The notes beneath the pieces are model-generated. The model was not told the DNA's origin, made no database searches, and was given only the letters and a program-made list of their open reading frames with translations. A stretch of 64,000 bases of DNA from positions 96,208,804-96,272,803 of the forward strand of contig OZ026619.1 in the NCBI GenBank assembly GCA_964020975.1. The letters run 5' to 3'. Positions 55,200 through 64,000 of this stretch are shown one piece after another. This DNA is from Hermodice carunculata (taxonomy: Eukaryota; Annelida; Polychaeta; Eunicida; Amphinomidae). The stretch's first letter is position 1; every line of letters starts with the position of its first letter. The translations under genes were made by a program, and so were the position numbers.

Positions 55200-56354
55200 T
55201 GCAAGGGCAATTCTCTTTGTGTAACAAGCGCTCTAGATCGGTTAAAAATGAAGAATTTCAGGGATATCGCTCAAGAAAGTGCAAAATAGGCCTACATCAC
55301 TTTTTCAAACCGATGGAAGACATGGGTGAATTTAATCACGTGACACACACCATCCAATCAAGTGTGTCTATTTCCATGTGCTCCAAGCAGGACCCCCAAT
55401 TCAGAGGATGAACGCGACGCGTGCATGTACAAACTGTTGGATCTATGACCTAATTTTTTACGTTGTAGCTTCACAAAAAGCCTTGAATGGAACAAATTTT
55501 GAGCCTAGAGTAAGACAGGAGTGAAATTGTGCCACAAAGCAAGAAAATATGGAGATTGGTTACCGCACAGTAACGAAGCCTCTGCGAAAACTTAGATGTG
55601 TTATTATCGCTTCGGTAGATCGCCAGCTGCTGTATTGCTGACATGACACATTAATATTGGAGCAATCAGCTAAATTTAAAGTTTCATTTAAACGTTCAAA
55701 CAGAACAAATCTGTTTCACAGAACAAGATAGGAGTAGAATTCATGACAGATGATAAATCTCTCCTCTCTCTCTATCATCTTGGTTAAACAAATATATCAT
55801 GCGAATCCAATGGAGTCCACCACAAATTAATTTTAAAAACATTATTGATACTTTGAAGTTTGAGGATCCTGATCTTTCATCAAAAACTTCGGCTTGACTT
55901 AAAATGAAACTATATATAATTTAACATGTGATAGCCCTCTTTTTCTAGTCGATTGTTCGTAAGGGTTCCATTCAACTGTTTCAAGGCTACCAGACCAGGA
56001 GGCCTCTTGCATCCCCTTCGTGAGCAAAATGGTAACAAATGACTGGCATTCTTCATTCACCTACGTTTGATGGCTGTTTCAGGTGTGGAATTATTTGCGC
56101 AACTAGTTACATGTAAGGCCTATATTGAATAAATTTCTGAACCGCCGCATGTTCTTACGAGCATAATAACTTGGTAAGAAAGAGTAAGGCAAATGAAACA
56201 AATTCATCATAACACTAACAGGAAAGCAACAATGGATACATTGTCAAAATACTGACTGCTCAGATGACTAATGCTTGATCCTGGCTCAGTCACCACTGGT
56301 AAGATCTTAAAGTACACAAGCAAGAGATAGGCCTATATATGCGTGCGCGCGCGC

Positions 56355-56392
<38 letters not shown>

Positions 56393-57496
56393 ATTTCGGC
56401 ATCAAAGTTGTCAGCCCTGTGACCTGTCACTTACTTAACATGTCGCCTAAAATGAAAATAGCAGTAATTGTATCATAATTTTTGGAACTACCTGTTCCCT
56501 TTACCCAGCTAAAACACAACCACTGACCCTAATTACACAGTCGCATGGGCAGCGTACACATGGCAGCGGAAGAACAAACAACCAAATCAGTGGGACTCTC
56601 TGCTGGGTCCCTGCCCCTGGCCTTACCAGCAATTATAGCTCATGTAAACGGAGTCCGATAAGAACCAATAAAGTATTTTAAACTGCTGTTACTAGTCTGA
56701 TGGGATAATCATTAGTTTTTATTATATTGTTTTGCAGGTACAAAATGGTCAGGAATTACGAAAGAAGAAAGTCGTGCATCAAGGAACGAAAATGACATGA
56801 AATGCCCCATAGCAGCAAGAAACGGGGTGGCTGGGGGTGGGAGAAGGAAAGTACCAACATAAGACAAGTTGCCAGACCACATTATGTACCAAAGGACGCC
56901 TTTCATAGAAGAGTTAGGGGTAAAATAAACCTGATCTCAGGAAAAGAGCACATCAAAGTACCTAGTGCAAACAGACAATTATTTAGTGATGTTCAAGATG
57001 CTGTGCTCGTGAATTATATTTTAAAAACTGAAAAATGATTCTGGGTTAAAATTTAAATATGGCGGAAATTAGCATTTTTGGGGACAAAACTATTTTTTCA
57101 TTGCAAACTGAATATATTTTGGGGAGATGAAAATAGGAGTACAAGTAATTTCGCAGCAGACGGTTGCAGCCTTAAATGACATACCAGGTCTGTTTAATGA
57201 CATGAAATAAAAACGTGTGTGCAGCATCAGTGCCCATGTCACAACGTCGGAGTTGTTTTAACCTAATATGGCTGCTTCATAGTTTTCCCGAAGAGCGAAA
57301 AAGTGTTGCCTCCTAAGCAGACTTTCTTGGGGCGATACACTATGTTGGCCCCGAGCGAAAGTCTGCCCGGCCGTGTCGCAATACCATTTCAAGAGGCAAT
57401 TAGCAGATCAGGATATTATTCAGATCAGGATATGAAATTGCATCATAATTAACATTAGGTTTACTGTACGTTTTTTTTTAACAACAATCACACAGG
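55200..57496. other. Gene-free stretch
   Basis: AT-rich again. No coding sequence supported. It contains a (GT)n run at 56,340-56,391 and a hairpin near 57,316-57,369 (GCAGACTTTC ... GAAAGTCTGC). Confidence 0.5.
56340..56391. repeat. (GC)n/(GT)n microsatellite
   Basis: GCGCGCGCG followed by about 18 GT units: a Z-DNA-prone alternating purine-pyrimidine tract. Confidence 0.95.
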
Positions 57497-59145
57497 AATA
57501 TGCTCTTGGTAAATGCAGACATGAGCGAAGTGCAAAAGTACATTCAGGCTGGAGTGCCTCAGGGATCTATCCTTGGGCCCCTCCTATTCTTGGTTTATGT
57601 AAATGACCTAGTGGACAATCTCACGTGCGAAGTGAGATTGTTCGCTGATGATACTAGCATACTCGAAGTTGTCAATAACCCTGTTCAATCCTCACGCCAC
57701 CTGAACACCAATCTGTCTCTAATACATTACTGGGGCAGGCTATGGCGAGTGTTATTCAATGCCACCAAATCACTATCTGTTATATTTTCTGTGAAACGAG
57801 TGAAACCGCATCATCCGCCAGTTTTCTTGCGTGGGTCTCCGATTCCTGAGGCAGACATTCATACACATCTCGGAATCACTTTGAGTGGTGACTTATCTTG
57901 GCAAGCCCATATCACACGGATTACCAATAAAGCTGGTCAAAGAATTTCCTTACTGCGTAGGTTCAAGTATAAACTGTCACGCAAAATCCCTGGTCAAACT
58001 ATATTGTTCTATGATCCGTCCAATCCTTGAGTACGGCTGTGTTTTATTCGACAACTGTGGTAAAGTCCTGTCTGATCGATTGGAATCGATTCAGTATAAT
58101 GCCGCTAAAATTTGTACAGGTGCCTTAAAACATACATCACATGTTAATTTACTTCGTGAACTTGGCTGGTCAACTCTCGCAGACAGACGTAAATACTTTA
58201 AGCTTGTCCTCTTTTACAAAATGTACCACAAACTGACTCCTTCTTATCTATCTAATCTAGTACCCCCTCCTCCTGCTGGTCGTGCTCTTCGACATTCAAT
58301 GTCAGTGCGCCCCGTTAGATGTAGAACATCGCGTCTGTCTAACTCTTTCCTCCCAGATGCTATCAAACAGTGGAATAACCTGCCTTCCGACATCAGAGAT
58401 TCGCTTTCTCTACATATATTCAAATCGAAACTTAAAACTACTCTTTTTGCCACAGACACTGTTCTCGAGTTCTATCTCCATGGTGACAGATTTGCTAATA
58501 TTTGCCACACGCAATTACGCCTAGGATTCTCTAGACTAAACTCCGACCTTCACAAAATTAACATCCTACCTGACCCATCCTGTGCCTGTTCTTATCCCAT
58601 TGAAGACTCCAAGCATTTCCTACTCTTCTGTCCCTATTACATCGTTCCGAGAAACAGATTACTGAATACTGTTATTCCTTTGATTGCTCCGGGGGTTAGC
58701 CCGCATCTTATAATTCATATTGGTAGTGATAGGTTAGTTGAAATATTTCTCCGTGGCAGTAACGAGCTTTCGAACTGCCTGAATATCCAGATGTGTGATG
58801 CTCTCCATCAGTACATTATTGATATCAGGCGCTTTAACGACTAAATGTTTCCGTTACTGTTACTGTAGTATTCATCGGTTGGACTATGCAAATTTATTTG
58901 TATCATACCTTTTTTCTTTAATGGGTAAATATTGAACTCAATCCATATTGGCTTAACTTGTATCTTATAAGTAATCAAACTTTGATATTCATACAGAGTT
59001 TACATAGATATAATATATTGGTAACATTTGTTTTGTCATGTGTGTCTTGTATATACTTACTGTGTGTCTCCATGTTCTGGAGAACCCATGTATTAGTCAT
59101 CTTGATGTACTATAGGGCTATCCAGACTAAATAAATACGTTTAAA
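57497..59145 (+). mobile_element. 5'-truncated LINE with reverse transcriptase C-terminal half
   Basis: Reading starts within the reverse transcriptase: GVPQGSILGPLLFLVYVNDL then RLFADDTSI (catalytic FADD), then HLGITLSGDLSW and the thumb region. A frameshift near 58,015 moves the reading to the frame ending at 58,844 (MIRPILEYGCVLFDNCGK, then LPDAIKQWNNLPSDIRDSL, CSYPIEDSKHFLLFCPYY). A 3' UTR of about 300 bp ends near a TAAATAAATA tail at 59,130. The style is of the Jockey/CR1 superclade; the clade is not certain. Apart from the frameshift it is well preserved, so it is young. Confidence 0.8.
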
Positions 59146-59186
59146 CTAAACATTCTTCTTGTTTCCTACAATGGGTGAAAATAAAT

Positions 59187-59453
59187 GGTCCAAAATCCTT
59201 TGTTCTTTCTCGTTTCATTTCGCTCTATTTCGCGATATGCATCCTTTCCCGCTCTTTTCAATGGAAACCATGAAGCAGCCCTAACTCATTGGTTTATAGA
59301 AATACAAAAAACAAACTGTTGGTCCAAAATCCTTTGTTGTACCTCGTTTCGTTTCGCTCTATTTCGGGATATGCATCCTTTATCGCTCTTTTCCATGAAA
59401 ACCATGAAGCAGCCCTAATTGATTGGTTTATAGAAATACAAAAAACAAACTGT
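59187..59453. repeat. 134-bp tandem duplication
   Basis: 59,187-59,320 and 59,321-59,453 are two direct copies starting GGTCCAAAATCCTTTGTT with about 10 differences. The text is non-coding. Confidence 0.9.
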
Positions 59454-59811
59454 GTAGTTTTATGGTTATTTACACTTGTGTCCGCACGAGTTCCTAATAC
59501 TGCAAACAATAAACAAAGAATAAACAAAGCAAAAATACAACACGTTGCGGTCGCAACTTCGTGATTACAACTTTGTTTTTCTGGATATCCAACAAAAAGA
59601 GTTCATTAAAAGTTCTTAAGCATACGGTATGGACACTGGATAAATACAAAAGTATCAACCAGAAGCTGGCAATAGTATTTAGCACTGCATGTAGTATTAC
59701 TCGATGGTAATAATGTTATTGATATTGAACTAAGATTATAGAATTACATGAATCAATAAGAAGACCTGCAATGTTGCTGTAATAGGTGATTTAGGACAAT
59801 ACCCATATTCT

Positions 59812-60685
59812 TTGAAAATATTAACACGTGTGTGTAAAAATTGGTACAGAATGAGATATATTGATCCAGAAAGTTTGTTGGGCGACACATTTCAATGTAA
59901 CTATGACTTGACGACCGATAAATCACAATGGTTAGCGTCAGTTAAAAATACACTAATCATTGTAAATTGTGAAGATTCTTGGAACAGAACTATTTACGAA
60001 ACTTTTGATTTTTCTGCCGGCGTCATACAAAATTTATTGCAAGAAAAATTTGTTATACAGTGGGAAAAAACAATGGAAATGCAGTCGTCATCAGATAAAA
60101 AATTACGAACCTATGTAAAATTTAAAAATAAGTTGGAAATAGAGCCTTACCTAACTATGATAAAGGATTTTAATATCCGTAAAAATTTTGTACGACTCAG
60201 AACTAGTTCACACAATTTATATATTGAAACAGGTCGACACAGAAGACCTATGAAAGTACCTGTGCATGAAAGACTATGTAACCATTGTAACCTAGTAGAG
60301 GATGAAATACATTATGTTCTAGTTTGTGAAAAATTTGATGAGCCCCTGAAACGATTTTTAGACAAATTGTCAGAGATATTTGTTACATTTGGAGAATTGG
60401 ACTTAGAAGAAACATTTATTTTTATTATGAAATGTGACGATTAAGAAATAATAACTCTTCTGGCTCAATATTTAACCGAAACCACTAAAATAAGGGGTGA
60501 TCTATAGTTTTTTCTCCAATCTGTATACGAAGCAAGGTTGTTTACGATGGACAAGAGTTAGTTTTCCTAACTTTTCCTCTTTCTTTTTTCTGTTTCTTTT
60601 ACATATTTTGTTGTTGTGTATTGTATTTGGCAAAATGCCTCCATCTGTAAGTTGAGGTGCAGCAAATAAAGAATCATTCATGTAT
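59812..60685 (+). mobile_element. LINE 3' fragment: ORF2 C-terminus and UTR
   Basis: A 210-residue open frame resembles the C-terminal end of LINE ORF2: YLTMIKDFNIRKNFVRLR, then CNHCNLVEDEIHYVLVCEKF, a CCHC-type zinc motif. A 3' UTR with GCAAATAAAGAATCATTCATG ends near 60,685. No reverse transcriptase is upstream, so it is a strongly 5'-truncated insertion. A host gene is unlikely. Confidence 0.75.
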
Positions 60686-60689
60686 CAAC

Positions 60690-63272
60690 AGCAGGTGATA
60701 AGCCTAGACCTCTGCTTAAATTACATGTAGTAACAATGAATATTTAAGAAACTCTCAACTAACGTTAGAGTTCGATAGGCCAAGGCTACGAGCCTAGGCG
60801 TACGTGTACACCCAATTAGCCCATATATTCTGACTCTTTTCATATGAACACGTGTAGCGTGTTGATAAAATTGTACCCTTCTTACATATGGTCGAACTTT
60901 ATATTAAAATACAATTGTGAAAATGAGCACCTGCAAAAAGAGACGAGCTCAGACTTTCTTGTACATTTCTTGTGGTTTGAGACAAAGACAGGTTTATGAC
61001 TGGGCTTGACCGGTTGACTTGAGAATGTAGGCCTATAACATTAACACTAAATAACGGGGCTGCCGCTGTTATGAGGATGTGTATATCCTTGGCTTCATAC
61101 CCAGCTGCTTACGAAGCGCTGACACACGTTTTCCTCAAGCAATGGTTTGTGTAAATTTTTGACAGACCTCCATTCTCTGACATTGTTTTCATGAAAGTGT
61201 ACAGTTTGTTAACTCCCACAGGGCATACCATGAACTGTTTTCGTCAAGTGGTTTATTACAACGTGGACTCTAATACAGTGCATCACATTTAGGTTTTAGT
61301 TTGCTAATGCACTTTTTAAAGACCTTCACTGGACAGTCACTGTCGTTTGGTCATGTGTACATAAGTTAACACATTGCTTCTCATTTTCTATAGCATTCAT
61401 TCCCTGTCTTGTCTTTTCAGTTTCATTGTACCTTATCTTGTTATATTCCACATCCTAATCATCTTTACACACTACAAATGAGTCCGTTTTCAAGCTACGC
61501 AGGCCCTCCCGACCCCACCTTCCAAAATGAATACCAAGAATGAAAAACAGCCTATATTGGAACCCCTGATTTGTACAGTCTCTGAATGTCACCCTCAAGA
61601 ATTGTTTCTTTTCCACATGATGTGTCTTTGCCATCCTTCCTTAATTTTGCCAGGTAGCCACTGAAGACTTTATTTGCCGACTGAAATTCGCTATCTGCCA
61701 TCAAGTTTATTTGGTCAACGATCAAATGGAGGGGAGGTCAGGTATCGGTTTAAGCCAGATCTGATCGACACATATGAAGATTTTCCATATTTTTCTTTCT
61801 TTTTGCGGATCCCAAAGTAAAACCTTCTGAGGAGACCTGCTAGTTCATCAGCTGGAAGATGCTCGAATTCTCTAATTTCATGGTTTTCAATCAACCAATC
61901 TGAAACAAAGCGATAATTATCTTTGAAAAATTCACTTCTTTGACAAAAATAATGTTATAGTATCAGTTGGTGTTCTCTAATAGGAAACCAATCCTCCAGA
62001 TGAAAATTAAACAAGTTTTCCTCCCCCCCCAAATTAATGATAATTTAATCGTCTGTGGAGTACGACGATTGAAAATTTATTCATCTATTCCATGCCAAAA
62101 TCATGTAGATCTGTACATGTGTGTAGGCCTACTTATTGCGAAAATTGAATGCTATTTTATGGTTGAGCTATTTAAAACTCATAACAATATAGGCCTAAAT
62201 TAGCTAATATTTTATATGAACGTTTGATTTTTTAAAATTTAGCCTTTGCAATTTACATAACATCTAATTAATGCCTTTATAATAAATGATGTTAACTCGC
62301 CGCAAAAGACTTGTTTAATTTGGACACAAAGCACCACAAAGCACCACTTGTAAGAGTCTACAGTGAAATCATAATGCTGACGTCTGCTCGACGTGGTCAT
62401 TCACGCATTATCGTTGTGTTAGACAAGATATATACTTCAGTATTGTAATATTTGAAGACAAAACAAACGGAGTGCACATATGGTAAGGAAAAGGCTTATA
62501 ACGACCAGCACCATTGGCAAGAGCTGTTGCAAACGTAAATGTACATAGAAAGTGGGTATCATCTATAACGGCAGCACTTAAGCCAGGGAAGTGTTTGAAA
62601 AAAAAAAAAAATTAAAACCCTAGGAACATGTATAGATCAGAGGGTTGTAACCTTTGCCTGGTCATTTTAGAAAACTGAGTCCGCAACATTTCTGGATGTT
62701 CTTATGAGGACAACACGGGCACAGAAGTTCCCCCCAGGAAGGTTGTTATCTTGTTTTCGTCCCAATTTTCCACCCATAATGAGTTACTAACGAGTAAAAG
62801 AAGAAGCAGACAGGTTTGAAAACTACCCGGTTGCTGTTTACCGTTTTGATTGCCAAACATCGTAGGTACCTAAGCATAAAGTCAGAAGACGTATCATCTC
62901 GGGGTCTGTGTGATGTCACAGAGGACTGAAGTATGCAAATCAGAATTGTCTGCTCATAATGAGATATGCATCGTCAATTGCAAGACTTAACTTAGTTTAG
63001 TTTGACTAAACTTCTTACGTGTCCGTTGCCGTATGTTTTATAAACATCTGTATTTTACACCTGCATTTCCGTCCCGTGTGTGACAGTTTGCACTTTTTCA
63101 GGATTTGCAGAATTGGTATACAAAAACATTTTACGGAAAGGCGACGTTGTCAAATTGTTTTGTGCGGACAGTTTCATGCACCGCAAAGGGACTCGCAACA
63201 AATGTTAAGCGTAACTTATGAGACGCTTATCCTTGCTTTTCTTCCATTTGTCTGTGCCTAAGCAATTGATTT
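60690..63272. other. Gene-free stretch
   Basis: No exon, RNA gene or clear repeat recognised. Short open frames (61,967-62,203; 63,019-63,261) have no domain. Confidence 0.45.
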
Positions 63273-64000
63273 CAGCTCATATGACTTGTCAGTCAGCCGA
63301 TCTTACAAGTCGTCCGTCCGTCCACACATACAACTTCTCCAAAGCCGTCAGCCAGACCCACTTCAAACTTGGTAACAGTGTAGGCCTACCTTGGGTGGGT
63401 CTGTACTAAGTTTCTTCAAATGGTCTTGCTCCAGTGATTTTTTTTTTTTTTGGTGGTGGTCATTTTTGTCACAATCTCAAAAAATCGAAAAGAAAAAAGA
63501 AAACCCTGGGTCAATTGCTTCGAAATTGCACAGGGACACTTCTAGGGACCCGTGTACCACAGGTAACGCTGCGATTATTCTATTGTTGTGAGTTTGCTGT
63601 GTGCAAGCAATTTTTTACTTTTTCAAAACCGTCATTTAGTGTCCTATGACGTCATGGAAGTGTTGCTTGTGGAAAGGTTAAATTGGGTTGTTCAGTAGGT
63701 GATGATGTTCCGCATCCCGGATTTGTAACTTTTTTTTTTAATTCAGTTTGGATACTTATCGTTAAATACATAACGATGCGTATTGAATACAACGCAAGTC
63801 AATGGGGGTGGCAGCGGTAAGCCATTTTTGACTTCTCAAAAACCGTCAGCCAGATTCACTAAAAACTTGGTAGCAATGTATTTTGTGTGGGTCTCCATCA
63901 AGTTGGTTCAAATTATCATATTCCTGTGATCTTTGTAATTTGAATATGATTTTTTCACTTTTTTTGTTTGTTTTTTCGTTGTTGACCAATTGCTTTGAAA
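63273..64000 (+). repeat. Diverged copy of the long CAGCTGA repeat, runs off the window
   Basis: Starts CAGCTCATATGACTTGTCAG and follows the same order of blocks as the array at 4,656: GTCCGTCCGTCC, CAGCCAGA(C/T)(C/T)CACTTCAAACTTGG, CTTGGGTGGGTCT and TTCAAATGGTC. Much more diverged from the array copies than they are from each other, so older. A second start-like block occurs near 63,823. Confidence 0.75.

Noticed and set aside
59812-60444. 210-codon frame as a possible host gene
   Set aside because: Its C-terminal zinc motif and following A-rich tail match LINE ORF2 ends, and no upstream exon is visible.
1-64000. tRNA, rRNA or snRNA genes
   Set aside because: I saw no tRNA A/B-box pair with a cloverleaf and no rRNA-like conserved block on either strand, but a covariance-model scan would be needed to be sure.

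Overview
The window is nuclear DNA of an invertebrate animal, most likely marine. The evidence is a spliced gene with GT-AG introns of up to 9 kb, many LINEs, MITEs and satellites, an AT-rich background (my estimate is near 38-40% GC), and no bacterial-style operons outside one virus-like block. I cannot name the species; lancelet, hemichordate and lophotrochozoan are all possible.

The one host gene I can assemble fully is HPF1 (histone PARylation factor 1, C4orf27/UPF0609 family). It lies on the minus strand from 43,069 (ATG) to 16,844 (stop). Seven exons keep phase at all six junctions and give 429 residues. The first exon (42,974-43,069) encodes a PBZ zinc finger, and the last carries the conserved ANDECDYG segment with the catalytic Glu. 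Its introns hold many mobile elements. Intron 5 has a complete-looking Tigger/pogo transposon (18,935-22,276) with matching ends, TA duplication and a three-exon 521-residue transposase. Intron 2 has a DIRS-type fossil (27,711-31,085), a PIF/Harbinger-like MITE and two minisatellites. Intron 1 has two LINE remnants, one with an SGNH-esterase ORF1.

Left of HPF1 (1-16,843) there is no intact gene. This part holds a fold-back element of about 680 bp, a nested array of a long repeat that starts and ends on CAGCTGA motifs (4,656-8,897; another copy at 63,273-64,000), three copies of a second dispersed repeat, a LINE insertion with a perfect 10-bp target-site duplication, and a broken SWIM-type zinc-finger gene fragment beside a long TA microsatellite.

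Right of HPF1, about 45,430-55,190 is a GC-rich virus-like block, treated here as a fossil. Its parts are a packaging-type P-loop ATPase, capsid-like proteins, a small basic protein, an adenain-like protease with a PLA2-like segment, a tail-fibre-like protein and a protein-primed family B DNA polymerase. This is a Polinton/Maverick- or adintovirus-like set; I see no integrase and no terminal repeats. It is broken. The remaining sequence to 64,000 is gene-poor, with two more LINE remnants (57,497-59,145 and 59,812-60,685), a tandem duplication and microsatellites.
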